Of a stretch of DNA of 64,000 bases, positions 1 to 9,646 are shown piece by piece (position 1 is the first letter of the stretch; each line of letters starts with the position of its first letter). The notes under the pieces are model-generated. The model was not told the DNA's origin. It saw nothing but the letters and a program-made list of their open reading frames with translations, and did no database searches. Source of the stretch: Panonychus citri (Eukaryota; Arthropoda; Arachnida; Trombidiformes; Tetranychidae); assembly GCF_014898815.1 (NCBI RefSeq), contig NW_026515516.1, positions 372,001 to 436,000 of the forward strand, read 5' to 3'. Made by a program: the position numbers and the translations under genes.

Positions 1-407
1 TTCCACCATAATCTTTGATGATAATAATTCATCAGCACTTGGTAAATGTGAAAGTATATTTTTACTATGTATAGATGATGATAACTGGTCTAATGATGGC
101 AGTGAGCTTGTTGGAATAATGAAACGGCTTATATGAGGTGCTGGCCAACGGATTCTTATGTCCCCTGTTTCTGGCCCATCTTCACCTATGAAACGGCTTA
201 TATGAGGTGTCGCCTCGACTTGTGGTGAAGTTTTGGTTGGATTAATGGATTTTGATGATTTTGGCGTTTTAATTGAGTCAGTTGTTGACGAAATTGATGA
301 AACCAAAAGTGTGAACTCTTTTGATGAAGATGGCCCATCATAAGGGTCAAAGTTAATTGGTGCTGGCCAACGGCTTCTTGTGTCCCCTGTCTCTGGCCCA
401 TTTTCAC
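1..407 (-). CDS. Partial internal exon of an unrecognised protein, continuing off the left edge
   Basis: On the minus strand a frame stays open for about 135 codons from 407 to the window edge. It begins directly after a plausible splice acceptor (minus-strand sequence ending tttcaag at 408-409), entered with one base carried over from an upstream exon, most simply a Gly codon. No ATG start is needed, so this is an internal or 3' exon. The product is Ser/Thr/Pro-rich and hydrophilic. It contains the segment GPETGD-(T/I)-R-(S/I)-RWPAP twice and the segment PHISRFI twice, reflecting DNA-level duplications inside the exon. No family is recognised. The upstream exon is not identified; the intron before it contains the Tigger-type transposon at 493-2063. 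A real coding exon is inferred from the length of the open frame in AT-rich DNA, the acceptor and the in-frame repeats. Confidence 0.55.
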
Positions 408-409
408 CT
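119..409. repeat. Overlapping direct repeats within the left-edge exon
   Basis: A 22-bp unit starting atgaaacggctt occurs identically at 119-140 and 188-209. A 50-bp unit starting gtgctggccaacgg occurs at 138-187 and 360-409 with 4 mismatches. Both spacings preserve the minus-strand reading frame, so the duplications add repeated peptide segments rather than breaking the exon. The second copy of the 50-bp unit reaches the splice acceptor. Confidence 0.85.
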
Positions 410-492
410 TGAAATGACCATCAGGATAAAAGAAACAAAAAACAAAGACAAAAACAAATAATGTTATCGTTACAGTTGATAAAAAATGATTA

Positions 493-515
493 CAGTCAAC
501 TACCTAAAATTGTCC
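493..515 (+). repeat. Left terminal inverted repeat of the Tigger-like element
   Basis: This end reads cagtcaactacctaaaattg and onward. It matches the reverse complement of 2041-2063 except for about two positions in the aaat/tttt stretch. TA precedes it at 491-492. Confidence 0.9.
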
Positions 516-599
516 ACTTTTTGTACATGAAATTTTCAGGGCGCGAAGATTGAAAGTAACTGGAATTGGTTAATAATTTAAACCAAAAAAATATTTAAT

Positions 600-1938
600 T
601 TAATTTGTATCAAAAAATTGATCATGATTAATCAAAGGATCAGGCTCATTTAGATTAAGTTGATTCATAAATTCAACATGATTAGGCAAATCATTAATAT
701 ACAAGGATAAATTACTTAAATCATTAATTACATTATCAACATTTTCTTCAACAATTAAATCAACAGATTCACCATTTAGACCCGATTTTTTCCAACAATT
801 AACAATTGTTTCAATTGTGACTTCACTCCAACTTTTACAAGCCCACTTAATTGCTGAATTTAATTTAATTTCTTTTTTGATTTGATTGATTTTCTTGCCG
901 CTTTTAAATTCATTGTAAACATGGTTGATTAAATGTGAAGCAAATTTCGATTTAAATGATTTGATTATACCACAATCGAGTGGTTGTAAATGACTAGTAG
1001 TATTTGGTGGTAGATATTCAAATTTGATTCTTGGATAATCAGATTGATTAACATTATGACCATTAAAATTATCAAGAATCAAAAGAATATTAGAATTTTT
1101 TTCTTCGAGTGTTGAATGTAATTTAATCAACCATGTTTGAAATAACCGAGATGTTACCCAAGCGGATGATGATGAATCATAATCATATTTATAATTGTTC
1201 AAATCTTTATCTCTTGACCATCTAGGATTTTTAGCACTTCCGACTATCAAAGGTAATTGTTTATGACCTGAATTTGAGCAGCATAACATCAACGTTACTC
1301 TCTCTTTATTCAATTTACCTCCAAAATGGCTAGTTTTTGATATAAAATAAGATTTAGATGGCAACAATTTATAAAATAATGATGTTTCATCAAGATTGTA
1401 AATTTGTTCATCACAATAGAGTCTCATTAATGGTTGGATAGTTAATCTGTATTGATTTATCACATTTAAATCAACATCATTTGATTCACCTGAAAGTTTA
1501 CCAAATTTTAAATTATTTCTTGAACAAAATTTACTCAGCCACTGATCACTGCACCTTAGGTTAAATCTTCCTTGATTTTCAGCAATTAATTTTCCTTCTT
1601 TTTTAATTAACCAACCACCTATGGGAAATCCCTCATCTCGATACTCTTTCAGGACCTTAATTAGTTCATCATCATGATCTTTCACTTTCTTATTAATTCC
1701 AACACTAAAAATAAAAAAATTAGAATAAATTTCTCACAATTAAATGTCTTTTCTGAACTTACTGTTTAAATTTGTTCTTGTTTTTATTTGTTTTTCTGAT
1801 ATTTTTCTCGTTATTTCGATACCTTTTAATTGTTCTTTCTGATAACTTATATTTACACAAAACATAATTTAAACCAAATTTATCATATTCATTTAGAAGG
1901 TTAATTTTTTCACTAATTTTTAATTGTCTGTTTATCAT
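600..1938 (-). CDS. Tigger/pogo-type transposase, two exons (1938-1763, 1704-600)
   Basis: The enzyme cuts and re-inserts its own element. The predicted protein is 426 aa from the ATG at 1936-1938. A 58-bp GT-AG intron (1705-1762) joins exon 1, whose frame otherwise meets a stop at 1759, to exon 2 without breaking frame. Residues 1-58 resemble the CENP-B/Psq-type N-terminal helix-turn-helix (starts MINRQLKISEKINLL). Residues about 85-130 fit the second CENP-B/Tc5-type HTH (GGWLIKKE, then CSDQWLSKFCSRNNL). The DDE_1 catalytic domain follows, with D164 (NLDETSLF), D270 (LILDNFNGHN) and D302 (QPLDCGIIKSFK), 31 residues between the last two as in pogo/Tigger enzymes. No stops or frameshifts are seen after splicing. 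The family call rests on these motifs; activity is inferred only from intactness. A domesticated CENP-B-like gene is unlikely because TIRs and the TA duplication are still present. Confidence 0.9.
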
Positions 1939-2040
1939 TTTGCTAACATTTAAAGAAAATTTAACTAAATTAAATTCGACGATAATGTTTTTTTCTAATT
2001 TAACAAGATGGAGCCACGATCGATCGGACAATTTTAGGTA

Positions 2041-2063
2041 GGACAAAATTAGGTAGTTGACTG
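2041..2063 (-). repeat. Right terminal inverted repeat of the Tigger-like element
   Basis: The reverse complement of this end matches the left TIR. TA follows at 2064-2065. A second, shorter copy of the motif (minus strand tacctaaaattgtcc) lies immediately inside at about 2026-2040. Confidence 0.88.
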
Positions 2064-2065
2064 TA

Positions 2066-3528
2066 ATAGAATCAATAATAGATTGACAAATTAATCAGAC
2101 AAAAAGATACAAGTACTTACAGGAATGATTAGTTTCAACTTTTAAGGCATCAGTAATTAGCAATTGAGGTAACCACTGATTAGTTGTTGAGAAGGAGAAA
2201 TGAAGATTATCAAATTAGTGGTAGACAAAAAAAAGAAAATTAAGAAAAGAGAAGACATTAATGGCGGATTAATAATAAGGTGAAAAAATGGAAAGTTTGA
2301 AAAGAGAGAAGAAGAGAACAAAAGTATAATCAATAGAATAGAAAAAAAAAGTAAAGACAAAAGAGAAAAAAAAATAGAAGAGAATAGAACAAAAAGAAAT
2401 GAAAAAAAAAGATGGACGATGAGAGGGAAAAAAAGAAAACACATTTATAGAATTAGAATAATTTAGAATAATTGATTAATTAGACTTACTGATGTGATGG
2501 AGACAATTAGAAAGATGATTTTGAATTGGATTAAATCAATATCCATAATGTGGATTAACGTTGAGGATCATCAACAAATGATGAAAATCATCAAGAGAAA
2601 GTTAAAAATGGAGGAAAAGTTAATCGATGATTAAAATGATCACAATTTAACCAAAGATGATTGCGAACATGGTGAAGTGAAAGAGAACAATTGAAAATAA
2701 GAAGAGGTCATTTCCATGATGATGAGAATTAAAGTAGAATAGAATCTCGAAGGCAACCGTTTAATGTCAACACAAGAAGAGAAATTAAATAGATTGAATA
2801 GAACATAACTGAGAGACTTTTTCCAATCAAAAACATAACAGTGAGAGAGAAAGAAACGAGTGAGAGAGAATACAAACAAAAAAGAGAATTAGAAATAAGT
2901 TGTCATAGAAATTTCTCTTTTGATATCATTACATGAATAATAATGGAAGAAGTTGATGATATTCACAGAACATAAAAATAGGAAGAGAATTGGAATTTTC
3001 AGTTATATGAGCGGAAGAAGATGAAAGTATTGACCAGTAAGATGAATAATGGATAATGATGACGATGGAATAGAATAGAAATTTTATTAATTTCAATCAC
3101 CAAAAGAGAAGAAGAAGAAGAGAATAGAAAACAAAAGTGAAAAAGAGAAAAGAATATTTAATTTTCGGGATAAAAAGGCGTTTTTTTCTCTTCTTTTCTT
3201 GATCACAGAAAAGCGAAGATGATGAGGATAAATTTCGTGATGTTTGAGGAAAAAAAGAGAAACTGTAATCACGATGGTTTAAAGGTGAATGAAATGTTTT
3301 GATGATGATGATGAGAGATGATTAAAGATTATGATGAGAAATATATTAGGTTAATATCAGGGTGAGTCTTTGTAATCACAAGAAGATTAAAATTCAGGTA
3401 AGACACAGAAACAAACAAAAGATTAAGATGTAAGTTAATCGATGATTGTGATGGAGAAAAAAAAAGAAATTGATTGTTGATGTTGATTGTTGGCCTAATG
3501 GAGAAAGAGTGGGAGAGATGGTAAGTAG

Positions 3529-3571
<43 letters not shown>

Positions 3572-3751
3572 GATGATGATGAGGTTCTTCCAGCAACTAA
3601 CACTTACAAATGAATATCAAGTGAGCGGTTTATAAGGTTAGAAGGGAGGAGAAGAAAAAAAAGAGAGAAAATTTATCTTCTCTCTCTCGAAATCATTGAT
3701 ACTTTAGAAACACACACACATGAAATTCATTCATCTCTTGTTAATGTAAAC
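2066..3751. other. AG-rich non-coding DNA, no supported gene
   Basis: This stretch is purine-rich on the plus strand (many gaaaa, agaga and gatgat runs). Frames here are low-complexity Phe/Leu/Ser-rich on the minus strand and lack family motifs. It may be intron or 5' flank of the minus-strand gene at 1-407. Part of it (about 2515-2590, and about 2701-2725) is weakly similar, in inverted orientation, to 7720-7870. Confidence 0.5.
3532..3567. repeat. (GA)n microsatellite followed by (ATG)n
   Basis: About 18 GA units run directly into four to five ATG/GAT triplets. This is simple sequence; the frames that span it are artefacts. Confidence 0.95.
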
Positions 3752-4106
3752 CAACTGAATGAAATGATGGAAACTCTTTTTGGAACCGGAATCTGTTTTT
3801 CTGATTCCATCATCAATTCATCTTCTTTTCATCATCATCATCATGGGCTGGTCATCGATAGATACACAGGTAACATTAGTAAAGAAATGAGATCATTTTT
3901 TTCAAAGTTTTTTTCTTTCTATTCCAAAGATAACTGATCTTTTCTTTTGTTTATTTTTCTTTTTTTCAACGAAATGACCACTGGTCAGAATCAACTGTTT
4001 CTCTCTTTCTTTCTTTCTCTCTTTTAATGACAACTCTTTCATCCGTTGGTCAATTTATGGACAATCAGTTGATACTGTTACTCTTGAAGGGATAAATATA
4101 ATGATG
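3752..4106 (+). repeat. Left arm of a ~355-bp inverted repeat bracketing the CWF19-like gene
   Basis: The block begins caactgaatgaaatgatgg and ends gggataaatataatgatg. Its reverse complement recurs at 7192-7555 with only scattered substitutions and short-repeat length changes; by eye identity is above 90 percent. The sequence is non-coding and polypyrimidine-rich. It contains a consensus-like splice donor (cacag|gtaaca near 3868) that could end a non-coding first exon of the downstream gene, but that is speculation. Confidence 0.92.
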
Positions 4107-4654
4107 AGAAGTTAATTGGACTTATGATGATGATGATGACCAACAAATGGACAACTGTTTATGTTATCACTTGATTGTTGATTCTTGTTCATGATTAGTT
4201 TTGACAATGAAATCATTTTTTTTATTTTCAACAATAATTGTCAAGGAAACTTAGTAGATCCGGTTGATTAACGTCAATACTTTTACAAAAGTAAATGATT
4301 TAGTAATTGTTACATTGCATTAACTACTTTTTTTCCGTTGATTGGGTTGGGATAATAATTAGCAATTTATTTAATCACATTGTTGCATCAGCAATTGATT
4401 CTGTGATTGTTTATCCTGTTTTCTTGATGATATAATAATAAATTCAATTATCCTAATCATTGGTAATTTTTTCTAATCACTGTTGATCAAATTGCTTTGC
4501 AACATCCTGAGATTTATTGATTACATACTATTAATCTACTAAATCAGTCATCTGATTGTTCACCTAATTGTTTCCAAATTGTTCTCAACTTGTTTTCTAA
4601 TTCAAGTTATATTTGATTAACTTACTCTAAGATTCAAACATGGTTTCAATTGGA

Positions 4655-4822
4655 TGATGAAAGATGAACATTGAAAATACTAATTACAATCAACCACTTT
4701 AATCATAATCATTTAACCAGAAATATTAAATTGCTTCAAATTAGACAAACAAGTGGTATCTCTCGTCACAATTAACAACTAATCTAATTTTGTTTTAATC
4801 ACAATTTTGATTGATTTTTACA
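4655..4822 (+). repeat. Diverged repeat, inverted copy at about 9800-9980
   Basis: About 165 bp here align with the reverse complement of about 9800-9980. Long shared blocks include tgaaaatactaatt, aatcatttaaccagaaa and attaacaactaatctaattt. By eye identity is near 80 percent with a few indels. It is non-coding. The central part (caagtg-acatct-gtcg) recurs a third time at about 4998-5042. Confidence 0.82.
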
Positions 4823-4997
4823 AATTCACTCAACAAATACAATAAAAGCAATTTAATCATCTTGACCAATTCAATTTGATTCTATTCCTTTTTTATATTT
4901 GTCTTTCAATTGGTTGTCAACGTTAATTGTTTCTTTTCAATTGATTTGATTTCATCTAAATCTTCAATTGTTAATTACACTTACAATTAATTTTCGT

Positions 4998-5042
4998 GAG
5001 ATCAACAAGTGACATCTGTTGACGAAAATATCAACTAATCGA
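4998..5042 (+). repeat. Partial third copy of the 4655/9800 repeat
   Basis: The block gatcaacaagtgacatct, followed by gttgacgaaaatatcaactaatc, matches the core of the reverse complement of 9850-9900. It is too short to show whether it arose as a tandem copy or independently. Confidence 0.55.
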
Positions 5043-5174
5043 TGTTTTGTTTTGATTTTTGTTTTGATGAAATTTAAAATTTTCAATTGTGTTTTCTCAG
5101 TGTATTGGCTTTTGTTAAATTGTTTAATCTAATTGATTAATCTGTTGATTAATTTCTTTTAAAATTCAGGTACC

Positions 5175-6958
5175 ATGGATGCAAATACTTTAAGTGCTAA
5201 AATAATCAAAGCTGAAATGCTTGGTGACATGGATCGAGTAGAAGAGTTGAAGAAACAACTTGACCAATTAACCAAACAATTGCCAGAATCATTTAAATCT
5301 ACGAACAATCAACGAGGTAGAGATAATCATAATCCAAATTATCATCATCAACATCATCATCGTAATCATAATCGTCCAAAAGATTCAGGGAATACAAATG
5401 AATTGAACAAGTTAAATGCTAAGATAATAAAAGCTGAGTTAATGGGTAATCAGGATCTTATCCAAGAATTGAAATCTCAACTTGAAAAGTTAAAGAAATC
5501 ATCTGATGTTCAACAATCAAATCAACCATCTAAATCTGATCAACAGGTAAATCAAAATTCTCCGGACAATTTGAATAAACTGACCGCTCAATTGATGAAA
5601 GCTGAAATGATGGGTGATCTTCAACGAGTGGCAGAATTAAGGAAACAATTAGGATTCAATGAAGATGATAATAGTGATCACGATGAAGATTTAATCGTAA
5701 CCCAAGGATCTCAATTGGGACCCACAAATGAGCCCACCAGAAACGCTAAACTAAATCAAATCGCCAAGAAAATGTCTTCAGATAGATTAGGTTTAAAACA
5801 AATGGTAATTGAATCAACTGATAGTTAAATTTGTCTCCATCTAATTTGTTTTGTATCAATTTTTGCTTTCAGTTTGTTAGTGCCAAAAGAGGGGACGTTG
5901 AAGACGAAGCTAAATTGTTCATCGCCTCATCATCTAAATTAATCAACATGGACGATGAATATGAAGATGTTGTTCGGAAAGGAAACAAGAAACGTAAACA
6001 AGAAGATAGAGAAGATCGTCCAAAGATAATTCCCGATGAGCCCGAAGAAATTGAATGTGGACATTGCGTTCAAAAAGTTCCAAGACGTTTAGTTATCGAT
6101 AAAAAGTCAACCGTTTATCTTTGTTTACCTCCTCATGAACCTTTCGTTGATGGTCATTGTTATATTCGTAGTGTAAATCATGTAAGATGTTCAGTTGAAG
6201 CAGAGGAAGATTGTATCACCCAAATTGCTGAATTACGTCAACAATTATGCCTCCAGGCTAAAGCTCAAAAAAAGAGTGTGGTTTTCATTGAGATGTACCT
6301 GAAGAAAGGGCGAAATAAACATTTCCAGATTGAATGTTTTCCTATTAAGAAAAAGTATTTATCTGATTGTAAAATGTATTTCAAGGTAAGTTTATTATCA
6401 ACTCGAATTTAATTGTTGAAAGTTTATATTTACATTAACTTCTAATCATTTAATTAGAAAGCGATTCTTGAATGTGAAATGGAATGGTCAATGAACAAGA
6501 AACTGGTCGAGATTAAAGATAAGTGTATTACTAAATCAGTAAGTATTGTGCAATTTGATGTGTTGTCACAATCAACTAATTGTTCAATTGTGATTTTCTA
6601 TCAGATTCCAAAAGGACTTTCATATTTTTGGGTCTCTTTTGGTCCAACAAATGATAGTTTTGGACACGTTATTGAGGAGGAACAATATTTTCCTAAACAC
6701 TTCGGTTATGTAAGTTGATTCAACTAATTTTTCCCTATCAATCAATTGATTTTTGATTTTCTTCATAACTAATTTACTATTTTTAAATTATTCCAGGAAG
6801 TTATCTCTGGATTACTTGACATCGACCGGTTCAAATACACAAAACCAAGACCCGAATCATATGAGCAACAAGTGGAAAGAGCAAATAAATTCCGAGCCAT
6901 TTGGAATCAATCAACAATAGATGAACAATCAACCGATTCCGAAATAATGAAAACATGA
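5175..6958 (+). CDS. CWF19L2: CWF19-like protein 2 (CwfJ family splicing factor), five exons
   Basis: Spliceosomal protein of the CwfJ/Cwf19 family, found with late and intron-lariat spliceosomes in the nucleus. Exons: 5175-5804, 5873-6385, 6458-6538, 6605-6709 and 6797-6958, joined by four 66-87-bp GT-AG introns that all fall between codons, giving 496 aa. Residues 1-160 hold three copies of a helical motif (L-x-A-K-I-I-K-A-E-x-x-G-D... ELKKQL). Residues about 268-385 form the CwfJ C-terminal domain 1, HIT-like: ECGHC at 271-275, LCLPPHEPFVDGHCYI at 293-308, H313, KHFQIECFPI at 359-368. Residues about 395-487 form CwfJ C-terminal domain 2 (SYFWVSFG, HFGYEVISGLLD). The protein is shorter than vertebrate CWF19L2 at the N terminus. 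An acceptor lies just before the ATG, so an upstream coding exon cannot be excluded. CWF19L1 is less likely because it has an N-terminal metallophosphatase-like region not seen here. Confidence 0.9.
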
Positions 6959-7191
6959 AACTGTATTAATTTTAATAATTGTATAAAACCATAACAAATT
7001 TCTTCGAATCTAAAACGGTAAATCCATTGATCAACAATCCACCGAAACTTGATAGGATTATTTGGAATCAAGAAAACACGTCCTGCAAAGATAACTCATC
7101 TCGCGAATATGTAAATTCAATTTCGATCCTTCAATAGATTATCCTTATAATCCATTAAGGAATCACATGATCGAGGTGAACCGTCAATAAC
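6959..7191. other. 3' flank of the CWF19-like gene
   Basis: Short AT-rich stretch after the stop codon. No canonical AATAAA was found close to the stop, so the transcript end is not defined. Confidence 0.4.
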
Positions 7192-7555
7192 CATCATTAT
7201 ATTTATCCCTCCAAGAGTAACAGTATCAACTGATTGTCCATAAATTGACCAACGGATGGAAGAGTTTTCATTAAAAGAAAGAAAGAATGCGAGAGAGAGA
7301 GAGAGAGAGAAACAGTTGATTCTGACCAGTGGTCATTTCGTTAAAAAAAAGAAAAATAAACAAAAGAAAAGATCAGTTATCTTTGGAATAGAAAGAAAAA
7401 AACTTTGAAAAAAATGATCTCATTTCTCTACTAATGTTACCTGTGCATCTATTGATGGCCAGCCCATGATGATGATGAAAAGAAGATGAATTGATGATGG
7501 AATCAGAAAAACAGATTCCGGTTCCAAAAAGAGTTTCCATCATTTCATTCAGTTG
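7192..7555 (-). repeat. Right arm of the inverted repeat bracketing the CWF19-like gene
   Basis: Reverse complement of 3752-4106. Differences are mainly in the (CT)n/(CTTT)n tract near 7275-7311 (a longer GA run here), in the number of ATG triplets, and in a few point changes (for example ggccagccc against ggctggtca in the other arm). The spacer between arms is about 3.1 kb and contains the whole CWF19-like gene. Confidence 0.92.
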
Positions 7556-8070
7556 ATTAAGTGTGTTTTTCTCAATGATTATTACGATATCGATAGAAAA
7601 AGATTGAGGAAATAGTGATGAATAAGAACCATGGAAGGAATAAGAAATACAATTTGAACAAAGTAAAAGGCCTCAGGCTGTTAATGAAAACATCTCCTTC
7701 GAATATCATCATGGAGATGACCTTATCTTCAATAGATAATAAATATCAATAACTGTTCTCCATTAATTGATATTTTTAATCACCAATTTAATCTTCTTGT
7801 TGACGATCTTCAACGTTAATCTATTATAATACATGATGGATATTGATTAAATCCAATTGAAATCCAATTCCCAACGCTAAAACAAACAAACCTCTACAGA
7901 TAAATACCCAAATCTTATCTCGATCAAATTATTTTCGAGTGATTGAAGCTCTCAATTAAGTAGTAACAATCAACCTAGAGGTCATGATAATTTACTTTAT
8001 TATTAATTGTCAACGTTCAGTTTATAACTTCAATTAGAAATTAAAGAGTGTCAATCATCAATTCTTTTCA
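7556..8070. other. 5' flank of the lipase gene
   Basis: Non-coding. Positions 7720-7870 carry a diverged inverted match to about 2515-2725 (shared blocks include attggatt-aatcaatatccat and attaacgttga-gatc-tcaacaa). This extends the inverted duplication beyond the highly similar arm. The lipase start at 8071 is the first ATG after an AT-rich leader. Confidence 0.5.
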
Positions 8071-9615
8071 ATGGACTTCAAAATCAACTTTCTTTTCGCA
8101 ATTTATTTCATATCGATCTGTCTGTCCACCGCAATTAACTCAGATGATCCTGATTTACACCGATCAACCGTTGAAATAATTGAATCAAGAGGTTTCATTG
8201 CTCAAGTTCATCAAGTGATTACCAAGGACAATTATCATCTAACTGCTCATCGAATCGTTAATCCATTATGTTCAAAAGGCGAACCCGTTTTACTTCAACA
8301 TGGTTTACTTTCATCTTCAATTGACTTTGTTATTAATTCACCTGGAGGTGATTTAAACAATTTACTAATCGGTAATCGAAGCATCAATTTAAAGAAAGTT
8401 AGCCCATTTAAATATCGATCATTGGTTCGTAAGCAAAGGTCAAATTCAACAATCGGTAATAACATTGGCTTCGTATTGTCATCACTTTGCTACGATGTTT
8501 GGATGTCAAATTCACGAGGAAACATTTACTCATTTAATCATCAACAATTTAATTTGAGTGATAAAAAATTTTGGAAATTTTCGTTTGATGAAATGGCTCA
8601 ATATGATTTACCGGCTTATATTGATTACATATTAGAGACAACAGGTTACAGTGAGTAATTGAATTATTAATATTATGATAACGAGTGAATATCAAAGATT
8701 AATTATCGTTAATTGTTAACCAGGTAAATTAAGTTACATTGGTTTCTCCCAAGGAACAACCCAAATGTTTGCCTTTTATCAACAAACACTTCCTATTCAT
8801 CGGTGGTCAAGCCATTTATCGCAATGGCCCCAGTGGCCTCAGTAACACATATCAAGTCGCCGCTGGTTAAAGCCGCTTCGGAAACATCATTGGTAAAGGA
8901 TTACCTAAGGTAAGGTTAATTGCGCTGATGATTGTTTGTTGATTGTTTTCATTTGCTTCATTTAGATCTCAAGTTGGTCCATTTGTTATATCTGATTCAA
9001 CTTTCCAATTCTTGGCGAAAACATTTTGTCACAATAAATTAGATGTCACTTGCCTCAATATCCTCTTTATATTAACTGGTTATGATGCTAAGGAAATGAA
9101 TCAAACTAGATTACAAGTTTACTTTGAACATACACCGGCGGGAACGTCCAATTGGGCGATCGCTCATTACTTGCAAATGGTCACTTCGGGTAAATTTTGT
9201 AAAATGGATTATGGTAAACACGCTAATCTGATTAAATATGGCCAGGTAAGTTTTTCTAAATTGTTCTCATCTGATTAAGCTAATGTTCTGAGATATTTTC
9301 AGCCTATTCCCCCGGAATATCCTCTTGAAATGATCAATTCTAAGGATATTATTCTCATGTCCGGATTAAACGATTGGTTAGCAGATCAAGAAGATATTCA
9401 ACTGTTGAAAAGTCGATTAAAAGGTAAGTTAATTGTTATTCTATTCGAAGAGATAATCTATTTCACTTTCTTTGACTCTTTCAGTTCCAATTAAAGACGA
9501 TTACGTAGTCCCTCTTGATCATTGGAATCACATTGATTTTGTTTGGGGCAAAGATTTGGGACAATTAGTCAATTCACGAATAGTTGACATTCTCAATCAA
9601 TATTGGCCTTCATAG
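8071..9615 (+). CDS. Acid lipase (gastric/lysosomal lipase family), five exons, one frameshift
   Basis: A secreted alpha/beta-hydrolase of the gastric/lysosomal acid lipase family, hydrolysing triglycerides or cholesteryl esters. Exons: 8071-8650, 8724-8909, 8966-9245, 9303-9423, 9485-9615. Residues 1-21 are a signal peptide. The partial N-terminal AB-hydrolase lipase region is at about 33-60, the oxyanion-type LLQHGLLSSS at 74-83, YDVWMSNSRGN at 141-151, and the nucleophile elbow GFSQG with Ser202. Later exons supply the acid residue (SGLNDWLAD) and the His (DHWNHIDFVWG). A one-base deletion near 8798-8803 shifts exon 2. Upstream, the frame ends at a TAA (8843-8845) after 233 aa, without the catalytic Asp and His. 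Downstream the family sequence resumes (FIAMAPVASVTHI) and all splice phases fit. With the base restored the length would be about 432 aa. The cause is either an assembly error or a recently broken gene. An insertion of about 37 residues (95-131) separates two conserved blocks. Confidence 0.85.
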
Positions 9616-9646
9616 AATCACAGTGGCAACAATTTATTTTAATCTC

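Larger units (their letters stand above)
493..2063 (-). mobile_element. Complete Tigger/pogo-like DNA transposon (Tc1-mariner superfamily)
   Basis: The 1571-bp element has terminal inverted repeats starting cagtcaactacctaa at both ends (493-515 and 2041-2063). It is flanked on both sides by TA (491-492 and 2064-2065), the target-site duplication of the Tc1/mariner/pogo superfamily. It encodes one minus-strand transposase with a CENP-B-type DNA-binding region and a DDD catalytic domain, in one or two exons. The right end also carries a partial, tandem second copy of the terminal motif just inside the TIR (about 2027-2040). TIRs and transposase both look intact, suggesting a young, possibly autonomous copy. 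It lies in non-coding DNA, probably an intron of the gene whose exon is at 1-407. Confidence 0.92.
4107..5174. other. 5' flank or 5' UTR intron of the CWF19-like gene
   Basis: AT-rich non-coding DNA. A splice acceptor (ttttaaaattcag, ending 5169) lies six bases before the start codon at 5175. The first coding exon is therefore probably preceded by an intron in the 5' UTR, or by an unrecognised upstream exon. The stretch also holds a repeat at about 4655-4822 and a partial copy at about 4998-5042. Confidence 0.55.

Noticed and set aside
2157..2444. 95-codon Phe/Leu/Ser-rich frame on the minus strand
   Set aside because: It is the reverse complement of AG-rich low-complexity DNA, without motif, splice context or credible start.
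3394..3603. Frame with a long Ser-Leu repeat, apparently secreted
   Set aside because: The Ser-Leu run is the (GA)n microsatellite read on the minus strand.
5831..6412. Separate gene starting at 5831 (MSPSNLFC...)
   Set aside because: Not a separate start: the frame begins in the intron and continues into CWF19-like exon 2 after the acceptor at 5872.
8071..9615. Calling the lipase an ordinary pseudogene
   Set aside because: Only one single-base lesion among five well-spliced exons with the full triad. An assembly error is at least as likely, so it is kept as a gene with a noted frameshift.
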